Shown here one piece after another: positions 17,416-26,093 of a stretch of 64,000 bases of DNA (the first letter of the stretch is position 1; each line of letters begins with the position of its first letter). Location: positions 124,001-188,000 of the forward strand of contig QEKJ01000001.1 in the NCBI GenBank assembly GCA_003096535.1, read 5' to 3'. The stretch is from Agathobaculum butyriciproducens (GTDB lineage Bacteria > Bacillota > Clostridia > Oscillospirales > Butyricicoccaceae). The position numbers and the translations under genes are program-made. Below the pieces are notes generated by a model. The model searched no databases and was not told the DNA's origin. It saw only the letters and a list, made by a program, of their open reading frames with translations.

Positions 17416-17443
17416 CTAAATCTATTATACCATAATAAATGAT

Positions 17444-18787
17444 TTAGTCAAAATCGCCGTTTGCGATGGAATTAACATTAAAGTTTGCTTCCACAAACGC
17501 CTTCGAGCACAGGATGTGCATCTGATAGTCGGTTGCGGTCACAACGCCCTCAAACAGCATCTCCGCGAGGGCACGGCGCATGCGAACGATGGCCTGCTCA
17601 CGGTCGGCGCCGTAGACGATCAGCTTGCCGATCATGGAATCGTAAAACGGCGGAATCTTATATCCCTGATAAGCCGCGGAATCCACGCGCACGCCGGGAC
17701 CGCCCGGCAGATGCAAGGACACCAGTGTGCCCGGACAGGGCGCGAAGTTTCTCGACGGGTCCTCCGCGTTGATGCGGCACTCGATGGCGTGACCGCGGAT
17801 GGTCAGATCCTCCTGCTTAAAGGACAGCGGCTCGCCTGCCGCCACGCGAAGCTGCTCGCAGACCAGATCTACGCCGGTGACCTCCTCGGTGACCGGGTGC
17901 TCGACCTGAATGCGGGTGTTCATCTCGCAGAAGTAGAAATTGCGGTCGTTATCGACCAGAAATTCGATTGTACCCGCGTTTCGGTAGCCGACGCGCTTTG
18001 CCAGCGCAACAGCCGCCGAGGTCATCTTCTCGCGCAGCTCGGGCGTGACGAAAGCCGACGGACTTTCCTCGATCAGCTTCTGGTGGCGGCGCTGCACCGA
18101 GCACTCACGCTCGAACAGGTGCACCACGTTGCCGTAGTTATCGCCCAGAATCTGCACCTCGATATGGCGCGGATTGTGAATATATTTTTCCATGTACAGG
18201 CGGCCGTCACCGAAGTTGGCGATAGCCTCTGCAGAGGCGCTGTCGTACGCGTCCTTGAGGTCCTTGACGCTCTCCGCCACGCGGATGCCCTTGCCGCCGC
18301 CGCCGGATGCCGCCTTGAGCATGACCGGATAGCCGATGCGCTCGGCCTCGGAGATGGCTTCGTCAAAATCGCGCAGCGGGCCGTCCGTGCCGAGCGCGAC
18401 CGGAACGCCTGCAGCGATCGCGTTGCGCTTTGCCTCGGATTTGTCTCCCATCAGACGGATGGTTGCCGCAGTCGGGCCGATAAACGCCAGACCGGCCTGC
18501 GTGATGCGCTCGGCAAAATCCGGATTCTCGGACAGGAAGCCGAAGCCCGGATGAATGGCCTGACAGCCGGAAGCCAGCGCCGCCGAAATGATATTATCCA
18601 TATTCAGGTAGCTGTCCGCCGCACGGGCCGGACCGATGCAGACCGCTTCGTCCGCGATCTGCGCGTGCAGCGCTTCGCGGTCAGCCTCGGAGTAAACGGC
18701 CACCGAGATAATGCCTAAATCACGGCAGGCCTGAATAATGCGGACCGCAATCTCGCCGCGGTTCGCAATGAGTACCTTCTGAAACAT
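17444..18787 (-). CDS. accC: Acetyl-CoA carboxylase, biotin carboxylase subunit
   Basis: The 447-residue ATP-grasp enzyme carboxylates the biotin of AccB. It has the N-terminal MFQKVLIANRGEIAVRIIQA, the glycine-rich ATP loop LKAASGGGGKGIRV (about 157-170), the catalytic FCEMNTRIQVEHPVTE (about 281-296) and the C-terminal GYKIPPFYDSMIGKLI block. Length is normal. It follows fabZ by 20 bases in the fatty-acid operon. Confidence 0.97.
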   Translation of the reverse strand: MFQKVLIANRGEIAVRIIQACRDLGIISVAVYSEADREALHAQIADEAVCIGPARAADSYLNMDNIISAALASGCQAIHPGFGFLSENPDFAERITQAGLAFIGPTAATIRLMGDKSEAKRNAIAAGVPVALGTDGPLRDFDEAISEAERIGYPVMLKAASGGGGKGIRVAESVKDLKDAYDSASAEAIANFGDGRLYMEKYIHNPRHIEVQILGDNYGNVVHLFERECSVQRRHQKLIEESPSAFVTPELREKMTSAAVALAKRVGYRNAGTIEFLVDNDRNFYFCEMNTRIQVEHPVTEEVTGVDLVCEQLRVAAGEPLSFKQEDLTIRGHAIECRINAEDPSRNFAPCPGTLVSLHLPGGPGVRVDSAAYQGYKIPPFYDSMIGKLIVYGADREQAIVRMRRALAEMLFEGVVTATDYQMHILCSKAFVEANFNVNSIANGDFD

Positions 18788-18807
18788 TCGATTAGCTCTC
18801 TCCCGCC

Positions 18808-19233
18808 TCAGTCATTGATGACCATGCATTTGATCTCCGCTTCGGCGGCCTTCTCGTCACCGACCCAGGCAATGCCCTCGGCTACTGCCATCGGGCCGCG
18901 GCGCTTGGTGAAGGTAACTTCCAGACGAAGGGTATCGCCCGGCTTTGCCATTGCGCGGAATTTCGCCTTGTCAATGCCGGTGTAGACCGCAGTCTTGCCC
19001 TTGAATTCGGGCAGAGACAGCAGCGCTACGCCGCCTGCCTGCGCGAGCGCCTCCAGACGGAACACCGCGGGCATAATCGGGTTGCCCGGAAAGTGGCCCT
19101 GGAAGAAGAACTCGTCACCGGTCAGGTGCAGCGCACCGACTACATGGTTCTCGTCCATTTCGAGGATCTCGTCCACCAGAAGCATCGGCGGACGGTGCGG
19201 AAGGATCTCCATGATCTGTTCTTTGTTCAGCAT
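18808..19233 (-). CDS. fabZ: 3-hydroxyacyl-ACP dehydratase FabZ
   Basis: The 141-residue hotdog-fold protein has ILPHRPPMLLVDEI and the active-site block QGHFPGNPIMPAVFRLEALA with the catalytic His and Glu. FabZ usually has MPGV here; MPAV is a small deviation. It dehydrates 3-hydroxyacyl-ACP in chain elongation. It lies between accB and accC, the common clostridial order. Confidence 0.95.
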   Translation of the reverse strand: MLNKEQIMEILPHRPPMLLVDEILEMDENHVVGALHLTGDEFFFQGHFPGNPIMPAVFRLEALAQAGGVALLSLPEFKGKTAVYTGIDKAKFRAMAKPGDTLRLEVTFTKRRGPMAVAEGIAWVGDEKAAEAEIKCMVIND

Positions 19234-19261
19234 ATTATAATCCCTCTCAATCTAAAAAGCA

Positions 19262-19450
19262 AGATAATTACCGCAAAACTACAGTTTTGCCGGTAATAGG
19301 AACGGATCGTGGACCGTTCCCAAGTCGTACGAAAGTTCCTCCCGTCGGTCGAAACTTTCTCCCTCTATCGGTATAAAAACGGTGATACTTGCTCCCCGTT
19401 TTTATGAATTTGCTATGCAAATTCTATTGAATCCGCGCTGATGCGCGGCA
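19262..19450. repeat. Intergenic hairpin array, copy B
   Basis: The accB-fabZ gap is a string of hairpins: ATTACCGCAAAACT-ACA-GTTTTGCCGGTAAT, GGAACGG...CCGTTCC, GAAAGTT...AACTTTC, AAAAACGG...CCGTTTTT, GAATTTGC-TAT-GCAAATTC and CCGCGC-TGAT-GCGCGG. The linkers AAGTCGT, TCCCTCT, GGTATAAAAA, TTTTTATGAAT and TCTATTGAAT are shared with array C read on the opposite strand. Confidence 0.8.
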
Positions 19451-19462
19451 GATGCTTACGTC

Positions 19463-19933
19463 TTACTCAATAACACAAAGGACTTGGTTATACTCCACCA
19501 TATCGCCCGGCTGCGCCATAATGCGGATGACCTTGCCGTCGCACGGTGCCTTGATCTCGTTCATGATCTTCATCGCCTCGATGATGCAGAGGGTATCGCC
19601 CTCCTTCACCTGCTGACCGACCAGCACGAACGGCGGTTCGTCCGGAGACGGAGAAGAATAAAACGTGCCGACCAGCGGGCTCTTCACCTGCGTGCCTGCC
19701 GGAAGCTGCTCCTCTGCCGGTGCCGCGTCTGCGCTCTCCGCTGCGGGTGCTGCCGCCGGCGCCGCTGCGGGTGCCGCCGCTGCTACCGATGCTGCAGCGA
19801 TCACGGGAGCCGGTTCAGCTGCCTTGATCTTGATTTTTGCGTCATCCAGCTCGAGCTCGACCTCGCCCAGCTTTTTTGCAGCCAGTGCGTCCATCAGCTC
19901 AAGCGCGATGTCTTTCAGTTCTTTGATGTCCAT
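19463..19933 (-). CDS. accB: Acetyl-CoA carboxylase biotin carboxyl carrier protein
   Basis: The 156-residue protein has an N-terminal helix region, an Ala/Pro-rich flexible linker (about 41-75) and a biotinyl domain with the attachment motif IIEAMKIMNEIKAP, where Lys122 should carry biotin. The thumb-like PSPDEPPFVLVGQ segment is typical of AccB. It lies three bases after fabF. Confidence 0.97.
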   Translation of the reverse strand: MDIKELKDIALELMDALAAKKLGEVELELDDAKIKIKAAEPAPVIAAASVAAAAPAAAPAAAPAAESADAAPAEEQLPAGTQVKSPLVGTFYSSPSPDEPPFVLVGQQVKEGDTLCIIEAMKIMNEIKAPCDGKVIRIMAQPGDMVEYNQVLCVIE

Positions 19934-19935
19934 TT

Positions 19936-21165
19936 TTATACCTTCTTGATCAGGATGCAGGCGTTGTGGCCGCCAAAGCCGAGCGAGTTGGAGATGGCAA
20001 CATTGATCGGCATCTCAACCGCCTTGTTCGGGGTGATATCCAGATCACACTCCGGATCCGGCTCCTTGTAGCCGATGGTCGGCGGTACAATGCCCTCGCG
20101 GATTGCCATAACGCAGGCAATGGCCTCAACCGCAGCCGCGCCGCCCAGCAGATGGCCGGTCATGGACTTGGTGGAGGATACCTTTACGTTGTAAGCCTCG
20201 TCGCCGAACGCCTTTTTGATAGCGATGGTTTCGTACTTCTCGTTGAGCGGCGTGGAGGTGCCGTGCGCGTTGATATAGTCAACGTCAGCCGGGGTCAGAC
20301 CGGCATCCTCAATGGCACCGCGGATAGCGTGTGCAGCCGCATCGCCGTCCGGAGACGGGCTGGTGATGTGGTAAGCGTCGCCGGAGGCACCGTAGCCTGC
20401 CACCTCTGCCAGAATGGTCGCGCCGCGCTGCTGTGCGTGCGTCAGACTCTCGAGTACGAGACAGCCTGCGCCTTCGCCCATGACAAAGCCGGAACGGCGT
20501 GCGTCAAACGGGATGGAAGCCGCCGTCGGGTCCTCGCCCATGTGAACCGCCTTCATATTCTGGAAGCCTGCCATCGAGATCGGAATAATGCCGTTCTCGG
20601 TGCCGCCGCAGACAACAACGTCCTGATAGCCGTGGCGGATGGCGCGCATTGCCTCACCGATGGAGTGGTTGCCGGTCGCGCACGCGGAGACCGGGCAGAA
20701 ATTCTCACCCTTGAAGCCGAAGTGCATGGAGATATACGCCGCCGCGATGTTGGCGATCATCTCCGGGATAGCGAACGGCGAAACGCGGCCGGGACCCTTT
20801 TCGAGCAGCTTCGGGACCTCCTGCTCGACAACGTGCAGACCGCCTACGCCCGAGCCGAAGATAACGCCCGTGCGATAGGGATCGAAATTGCCTTCCTTGA
20901 GGCCTGCCTGCTCGACAGCCTGAACCGCTGCCGCCATTGCGTAATGCACATTTGCGTCTGCGCGGCGCGCCTCACGCTTCTCCATATACTGGGTCGGGTC
21001 GAAATTCTTGACCTCTGCACCCAGCTTTACCTTAAAATCGGATACATCAAACTTGGTGATGGGACCGATGCCGCACTTGCCGGTCTTGAGCGACTCCCAA
21101 AACGACGGCACATCGTTGCCGACCGGAGTGATGGCACCCATGCCGGTGATTACTACACGTTCCAT
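19936..21165 (-). CDS. fabF: 3-oxoacyl-ACP synthase II (FabF)
   Basis: The 409-residue thiolase-fold condensing enzyme has the Cys-His-His triad: CPVSACATGNHSIGEAM (Cys near 163), NAHGTSTPLNEKYE and KSMTGHLLGGAAAVEA. It elongates acyl-ACP with malonyl-ACP. Length is normal. It starts with MERVVITGMGAITPVG. Confidence 0.97.
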   Translation of the reverse strand: MERVVITGMGAITPVGNDVPSFWESLKTGKCGIGPITKFDVSDFKVKLGAEVKNFDPTQYMEKREARRADANVHYAMAAAVQAVEQAGLKEGNFDPYRTGVIFGSGVGGLHVVEQEVPKLLEKGPGRVSPFAIPEMIANIAAAYISMHFGFKGENFCPVSACATGNHSIGEAMRAIRHGYQDVVVCGGTENGIIPISMAGFQNMKAVHMGEDPTAASIPFDARRSGFVMGEGAGCLVLESLTHAQQRGATILAEVAGYGASGDAYHITSPSPDGDAAAHAIRGAIEDAGLTPADVDYINAHGTSTPLNEKYETIAIKKAFGDEAYNVKVSSTKSMTGHLLGGAAAVEAIACVMAIREGIVPPTIGYKEPDPECDLDITPNKAVEMPINVAISNSLGFGGHNACILIKKV

Positions 21166-21224
21166 ATATTTGCTCCTTCATTCCAATATCACGCATTTAT
21201 CTAATCGCAATTTTTATTCCACGC

Positions 21225-21391
21225 AGCAAAAAGGTATCACCGGATAATTCGGCAAGAGCAATTTGCGCAGGAATTTTGCGTTCTGATTAGGCGCGGGTTT
21301 GCAGCAATACTTTGTGTATTGCAAAAATCCGGAACGACATCAGAGCGGAAAATTACCGCAAAGTGCCGCAGGCGAATTGTCCGGTGATGCC
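21225..21391. repeat. Long-range hairpin between fabG and fabF
   Basis: The 226-base gap has an outer stem (GGTATCACCGGATAATTC near 21231 against GAATTGTCCGGTGATGCC near 21374) enclosing GCAATACTTTGTGTATTGC and smaller helices. No gene is visible. It is another structured element inside the fatty-acid operon. Confidence 0.6.
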
Positions 21392-22120
21392 TTAATAAAG
21401 TCCGCCGTCCGCGATGATCGTCTGGCCGGAAATATAGCTTGCAGCGTCGGAAGCCAGAAAGGCAACCACGCCTGCGATCTCCTCCGGCTTGCCGAAACGG
21501 CCGAGCGCGATCTGCTTCTTGGCGTTCTCGCGAATGTCCTCGGGCACCTTGTCGCTCATCTCGGTGGCGATCCAGCCCGGAGCGACCGCGTTTACCGTAA
21601 TGCCGCGCGCACCCAGCTCCTTGGCGGCGGTCTTGGTCATGCCGACCATACCCGCCTTGGCAGCGGTGTAGTTGATCTGGCCGTAGTTTCCGGTGAACGC
21701 CGAAACCGAGGTGATGTTGATGATGCGGCCCTGCTTTGCACGCATCATCATCGCACCGCACAGGCTGAGCATGTTGAAGGCGCCCTTGAGGTTGGTGCGG
21801 ATAACATCGTCAAACTGGTCCTCCTTCATGCGGACCATCAGACCGTCGCGGGTGATGCCCGCATTGTTGACGAGAACGAACGGTACGCCGATCTCTTCCT
21901 TAATTTCCTTGAGCGCGGTGTTGCAGGCGTCATAGTCCGCAACATCCCACTTCTTCACATAAGCGTTAACGCCGTGCGCGCGGCACTTCTCCGCCACAGC
22001 CTCAGCCTTTTCGACCGAGGACGCACAGTTGATGAGGACGTCAAAGCCGTCCTGCGCCAGCTTTTCCGCGATTGCCGCGCCAATGCCGCGGGAACCGCCG
22101 GTTACGATTGCTAAGCTCAT
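21392..22120 (-). CDS. fabG: 3-oxoacyl-ACP reductase FabG
   Basis: The 242-residue short-chain dehydrogenase has the NADPH loop VTGGSRGIGAAIAEKLA, NNAGITRDG, ITSVSAFTGNYGQ and the catalytic YTAAKAG, ending in GQTIIADGGLY. It reduces 3-oxoacyl-ACP. Normal length; the operon context with fabF and fabK secures the FabG name among many SDRs. Confidence 0.95.
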   Translation of the reverse strand: MSLAIVTGGSRGIGAAIAEKLAQDGFDVLINCASSVEKAEAVAEKCRAHGVNAYVKKWDVADYDACNTALKEIKEEIGVPFVLVNNAGITRDGLMVRMKEDQFDDVIRTNLKGAFNMLSLCGAMMMRAKQGRIINITSVSAFTGNYGQINYTAAKAGMVGMTKTAAKELGARGITVNAVAPGWIATEMSDKVPEDIRENAKKQIALGRFGKPEEIAGVVAFLASDAASYISGQTIIADGGLY

Positions 22121-22183
22121 TGTTTACTCCATTCTATAGACAGGCAGGAGTGAGGAGTTTTCCTATCTCTTCACTCTCCGCTC

Positions 22184-23131
22184 TTATTCAAATCTCTTGT
22201 AAGCGTTCTTCAGAAGGTCCTCCGCCTGCGCGGTCATGCCCTTGAGGATCTCCTCGCACGGATGCAGCTCCTTGAGCATACCCGCAATCTGACCGGACAT
22301 AAAGGTGCCCTCCTCATAGTTGCCGTCCTGCACGGCCTTACGCAGCGAACCGGCGGTTGCCTTCTCAAGCTCCTCAAGGGAGGCATCGGTGTTCTGCTTC
22401 TCAAGCTCGAGGCACTTGCGCGCCATCGGGGTCTTGAGCGAACGCACCGGATGACCGGACGGACGACCGGTAACAACGGTCGAAATGTCGGTTGCCTTGA
22501 GGACGAGCTCCTTGTACTTATCCGAAATGTAGCACTCGTTGGAGGCGAGGAACACGGTGCCGCACTGTACGCCTTCAGCGCCGAGCATCATGGCAGCTGC
22601 CATGCCGCGGCCGTCTGCAATGCCGCCTGCTGCGATGACCGGAATGCTCAGTGCGTCTACGACCTGCGGAACGAGCGGCATGGTGGTCAGCTCACCGATG
22701 TGGCCGCCGCCTTCCATACCCTCTGCGATAACCGCATCTGCACCTGCGCGCTCCATGCGCTTTGCCAGTGCAACCGAAGCAACGACCGGCATAACCTTAA
22801 TGCCTGCGTTCTTCCAGTCCGCGATATACTTGCCCGGATTGCCTGCACCGGTGGTCAGCACTTCGATCTTCTCGTCGATGGCCAGCTGCGCCAGATCGTC
22901 CGCATTCGGGGAGAGCAGCATGATGTTCATACCGAGCGGCTTGTCCGTGATAGCACGCGCCTTATGGATCTCCTCACGGATGTAATCGACCGGAGCCGCG
23001 CCGCCCGCGATAATGCCCAGACCGCCTGCCTTGGAAACCGCAGCAGCCAGATGGTGCTCCGCGATCCACGCCATAGCGCCCTGCACGATCGGATATTCGA
23101 TACCGAGAAGTTCTGTGATCTTGGTTTTCAT
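22184..23131 (-). CDS. fabK: Enoyl-ACP reductase FabK (flavin-dependent)
   Basis: The 315-residue TIM-barrel flavoprotein of the nitronate monooxygenase fold has IEYPIVQGAMAWIAEHHLAAA, AGGLGIIAGG, EGMEGGGHIGE and IPVIAAGGIADGRGMAA, all typical of FabK. It reduces enoyl-ACP with NAD(P)H through FMN and replaces FabI, a type insensitive to triclosan. It has its own promoter in addition to read-through from fabH. Confidence 0.95.
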   Translation of the reverse strand: MKTKITELLGIEYPIVQGAMAWIAEHHLAAAVSKAGGLGIIAGGAAPVDYIREEIHKARAITDKPLGMNIMLLSPNADDLAQLAIDEKIEVLTTGAGNPGKYIADWKNAGIKVMPVVASVALAKRMERAGADAVIAEGMEGGGHIGELTTMPLVPQVVDALSIPVIAAGGIADGRGMAAAMMLGAEGVQCGTVFLASNECYISDKYKELVLKATDISTVVTGRPSGHPVRSLKTPMARKCLELEKQNTDASLEELEKATAGSLRKAVQDGNYEEGTFMSGQIAGMLKELHPCEEILKGMTAQAEDLLKNAYKRFE

Positions 23132-23188
23132 AGGTTTGTTCTCCCCTTTTTAATAGGTAGTAAATTATTATAACATATTTTAACGCAA

Positions 23189-23217
23189 ATAATAGACAGC
23201 GTGCATATTTTAGACAA
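23189..23217 (-). promoter_or_regulatory. Promoter of fabK
   Basis: TTGTCT (23212-23217), 17 bases and TATTAT (23189-23194) on the minus strand about 60 bases before fabK. A second TATAAT lies at about 23170. Confidence 0.65.
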
Positions 23218-23237
23218 TTCACCTTAAATTTGTCTAA
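23210..23237. promoter_or_regulatory. Inverted repeat over the fabK -35 box, candidate operator
   Basis: TTAGACAA (23210-23217) and TTGTCTAA (23230-23237) form a perfect 8-bp inverted repeat with 12 bases between, one arm overlapping the -35. It suits a repressor of fatty-acid genes, but I cannot match it to the FapR or FabT consensus. Confidence 0.45.
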
Positions 23238-23283
23238 CAGATAATGCCGGACGGCTGCAAGAACCGTCCGGATTTATCCAATA

Positions 23284-24273
23284 TTATAGTTTAATCACAA
23301 ATGCGCCATAAGTCAAGCCTCCGCCGAAACCGGTGCAGACAATAGTCTGACCCTCCTTCAGCAGGCCGTTCTTACGCATTTCGTTCAGACAGATCGGCAC
23401 GCTTGCCGACGAGGTATTGCCGAAACGATCCATATTGACGTAGATCTTCTCCTTCGGCAGATGGTATCTGCGTGCAATAACATCCAGAATACGCAGATTC
23501 GCCTGGTGCGGCACCACCCAGTCGATTTCCTCTGCGGTGACGCCCGCCCGCTTGAGTGCGGTGTCGATCGCAAGCGGTACGGCTCTTGCGGTGAAGCGCA
23601 CGACCGGTGCACCCTGCATTTTCAGGAAACGCGCCTTCGGGTCCACCGTGCGGTCACCGGAAAGCGGATCCTCGACCGGCAGGGCTTCCATGTGCAGGTA
23701 CTCTGCACCCGAGCCGTCTGCCGCGGTGAAGGTGGACAGAATGCCGACCGTTTCGTCCTCGGTCGCCTGATAAACGGCCGCAGCGGCACCGTCGCCGAAC
23801 AGAATGCAGGTCGAGCGGTCGGTGTAGTCCACGATGCGCGAAAGCGTTTCCGCCGAGACAACCAGTACGGTCTTTGCCTTGCCGGATTTAATGTAGCTGT
23901 CCGCAATGTCGGTCGCAGAGACAAAGCCGGTGCAGGCGTTGTTGATGTCGAACGCGCCGACCTGACGCGCACCCAGCTTGTCCTGCAGGATAGACGCCGT
24001 ATTCGGCGTGTTGGTATCCGGCGAGCAGGTGCTGACGAGAATGAGGTCCAGCTCCTCTGCGGTAATGCCTGCGTCCGCGAGTGCGTCCTGTGCGGCACCG
24101 AGCGCCAGCTCCCATGTATGTGTATTCTTTGCGATGCGGCGCTCGCGCACACCGGTGCGCTGCACGATCCACTCATCGTTGGTATCGACCATTTTTTCCA
24201 GCATGGCGTTGGTCAGGACAAAATCCGGAATGCAGGCGCCCGTGCCGATCAGTTTACTGTTGATGATTTCCAC
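23284..24273 (-). CDS. fabH: 3-oxoacyl-ACP synthase III (FabH)
   Basis: The 329-residue initiating condensing enzyme joins acetyl-CoA and malonyl-ACP. The catalytic Cys lies in FDINNACTGFVSA, His in DWVVPHQANLRI and Asn in FGNTSSASVPI. The start is uncertain: GTG at 24273 gives a normal N-terminus (VEIINSKLIGTGACIPDF) but the AGGAG is only one base away, so initiation may be weak or unusual. It is the first gene of the acc/fab operon. Confidence 0.93.
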   Translation of the reverse strand: MEIINSKLIGTGACIPDFVLTNAMLEKMVDTNDEWIVQRTGVRERRIAKNTHTWELALGAAQDALADAGITAEELDLILVSTCSPDTNTPNTASILQDKLGARQVGAFDINNACTGFVSATDIADSYIKSGKAKTVLVVSAETLSRIVDYTDRSTCILFGDGAAAAVYQATEDETVGILSTFTAADGSGAEYLHMEALPVEDPLSGDRTVDPKARFLKMQGAPVVRFTARAVPLAIDTALKRAGVTAEEIDWVVPHQANLRILDVIARRYHLPKEKIYVNMDRFGNTSSASVPICLNEMRKNGLLKEGQTIVCTGFGGGLTYGAFVIKL

Positions 24274-24352
24274 GCTCCTAAAAAGTCCAAATCGCTCTCC
24301 CAAAAAGCGTGGAAAAGCGACAATAGTTAGATTGACAAAGTATTCTCCGACT

Positions 24353-24381
24353 ATTATAATAAAAGCACAGGAAAATGTCAA
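24353..24381 (-). promoter_or_regulatory. Promoter of the acc/fab operon
   Basis: TTGACA (24376-24381), exactly 17 bases and TATAAT (24353-24358): both boxes are perfect consensus. AATAGT...ACTATT (24322-24327 and 24350-24355) is an inverted repeat just after it that could be an operator. Confidence 0.88.
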
Positions 24382-24474
24382 GGCGGCGCGGCATATTTCG
24401 CAACACTTCGCACAGAAATATGCGTTAACGTTCTATGCCGTCTAAATTTGATGATTATTTTGGAGGAACCAAAC

Positions 24475-25392
24475 GTGAACTACGGTTTTGCATTTTTCCC
24501 AGGTCAGGGCGCACAGGCCCCCGGCATGGGCAAGGATCTTTATGAGAACTCGCAGGCTGCCAAGCTGGTTTTTGAGGAAGCAAGCGAAGGCGCCGATCTG
24601 GATGTAGCCAAGCTGTGCTTTGAGAGCGACAAGGCAACGCTCTCCCGCACGGAGAACAGCCAGATCGCAATTTTCACCCATTCCATGGCAGCCTGGGCTG
24701 CACTGAAGGAAGCAGGCGTGGAATTCAAGGCAGCGGCAGGCTTCTCGCTCGGTGAATACACCGCACTGGCGGCTGCAGGCGTTGTTTCCCTCGCAGACGG
24801 CGTGAAGATCGTTTCCATGCGCGGCAAGCTGATGCAGCAGGCAGCGGACTCGATCGACGGCGGCATGGCGGCTATCCTCGGTCTGGAGGACAGCGCAATT
24901 GAAGAAGCCTGCGCGAAGGTGACCTCCGGCGTGGTTCGTCCGGTCAACTACAACTGCCCGGGTCAGCTGGTTATCGCAGGTGAAAAGGCGGCTCTCGCAG
25001 AGGCGATCGAGAACTGCAAGGCTGCCGGCGCACGCCGTGCGCTCCCGCTTGCGGTATCCGGTGCATTCCACACCCCGCTGATGGCAAAGGCTGCCGCAGA
25101 GCTGCGCGCTTACGTTGCGGACTTTACCTTCTCCGCACCGAAGATGGATATTTACTCCAACCTTGACGGCAAGGTTTACGACTGCTCCGACCTGCCGGCA
25201 CATCTCGAGCAGCACATGATTTCTCCGGTTCGCTGGACGCAGCTGGTGAAGAACGGCATGGCTGCCGGTCTGACCTCGGCGTGCGAGATCGGTCCGGGCA
25301 AGACGCTGACCGGCTTTGCGGGCAAGATCAGCAAGGAGCTGACCTGCAAGACCGTGCAGGATATGGCGGGCGTGCAGGCTGCAGCCGAATGA
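24475..25392 (+). CDS. fabD: Malonyl-CoA:ACP transacylase FabD
   Basis: The 305-residue acyltransferase has FFPGQGAQAPGMGKDL, the nucleophile elbow AAAGFSLGEYTALAAAG (GFSLG rather than the usual GHSLG, so the His next to Ser is replaced by Phe), and AVSGAFHTPLM with the catalytic His. It loads malonyl groups on ACP. I choose the GTG at 24475 because GGAGG lies eight bases upstream. It is divergent from fabH rather than inside the fab run. Confidence 0.93.
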   Translation: MNYGFAFFPGQGAQAPGMGKDLYENSQAAKLVFEEASEGADLDVAKLCFESDKATLSRTENSQIAIFTHSMAAWAALKEAGVEFKAAAGFSLGEYTALAAAGVVSLADGVKIVSMRGKLMQQAADSIDGGMAAILGLEDSAIEEACAKVTSGVVRPVNYNCPGQLVIAGEKAALAEAIENCKAAGARRALPLAVSGAFHTPLMAKAAAELRAYVADFTFSAPKMDIYSNLDGKVYDCSDLPAHLEQHMISPVRWTQLVKNGMAAGLTSACEIGPGKTLTGFAGKISKELTCKTVQDMAGVQAAAE

Positions 25393-25420
25393 TTTTCGAC
25401 TGAAAACGCATAGAGACAGT

Positions 25421-25448
25421 AAAAAGGCACCTCAATGAGGTGCCTTTT
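25421..25448. terminator. Bidirectional terminator between fabD and mntP
   Basis: AAAAAGGCACCTCA and TGAGGTGCCTTTT form a 12-13 bp stem with T tails both ways. Confidence 0.88.
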
Positions 25449-25449
25449 G

Positions 25450-26013
25450 TTATCTCAGAAAACCCAAATGCTCCAGCAGGATTTTGAGACCCATCAAAAT
25501 CAGCACGATACCGCCGAACAACTCTGCGCGGGACTTGTACTTTGTGCCGAACACATGGCCGATCTTCACGCCGATGCACGACAGCACAAACGTGGTTGCA
25601 CCGATGAACGACACCGCCGGAACGATATCGACCTGCAGGAACGCAAACGTCACACCGACCGCAAGCGCGTCAATGCTCGTGGCAACCGCAAGCGGCAGCA
25701 TGGTCATAAAGCGGAACGAATCGCTGACGCTTTCGTCATCGTGCTCGCGCGACTCGCGCACCATGTTTGCGCCAATAAGCCCCAGCAGCACAAAGGCGAT
25801 CCAGTGATCAATGCTCGTGATGAGCGACTGAAAGCGCACGCCGAGTGCAAAGCCGATGAGCGGCATTAAAAGCTGAAAGCCGCCGAAATACAGTCCGCAG
25901 ATGACCGCGTGCTTAGCCTTGAGCGTGCGCACGCTCAGTCCCTTGCAGACAGACACCGCGAACGCATCCATCGACAGACCGACTGCGATCAAAAACAACT
26001 CCAGTAAACCCAT
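25450..26013 (-). CDS. mntP: Manganese efflux pump MntP
   Basis: The 187-residue membrane protein has six predicted helices in two halves with the paired Asp motifs [14 protein letters not shown] and [14 protein letters not shown] that line the Mn2+ path in MntP (formerly YebN/DUF204). It exports Mn2+ across the cytoplasmic membrane. A yybP-ykoY riboswitch precedes it, which agrees with the assignment. Confidence 0.95.
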   Translation of the reverse strand: MGLLELFLIAVGLSMDAFAVSVCKGLSVRTLKAKHAVICGLYFGGFQLLMPLIGFALGVRFQSLITSIDHWIAFVLLGLIGANMVRESREHDDESVSDSFRFMTMLPLAVATSIDALAVGVTFAFLQVDIVPAVSFIGATTFVLSCIGVKIGHVFGTKYKSRAELFGGIVLILMGLKILLEHLGFLR

Positions 26014-26056
26014 TTTCTTGTCCTCCTCAGTCGTTTATCCGGCGGAAAACAGGCAC

Positions 26057-26093
26057 AAAAAAAGACCCATCTGCCGCGTAGAACAGATAAGTC
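26057..26093 (-). terminator. Riboswitch-controlled terminator upstream of mntP
   Basis: GACTTATCTG and CAGATGGGTC (26064-26073, 26084-26093) pair, followed on the minus strand by seven T. The first arm overlaps the 3' end of the Mn2+ aptamer (ACGAGACTTATC), as expected for a transcriptional switch. Confidence 0.8.
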
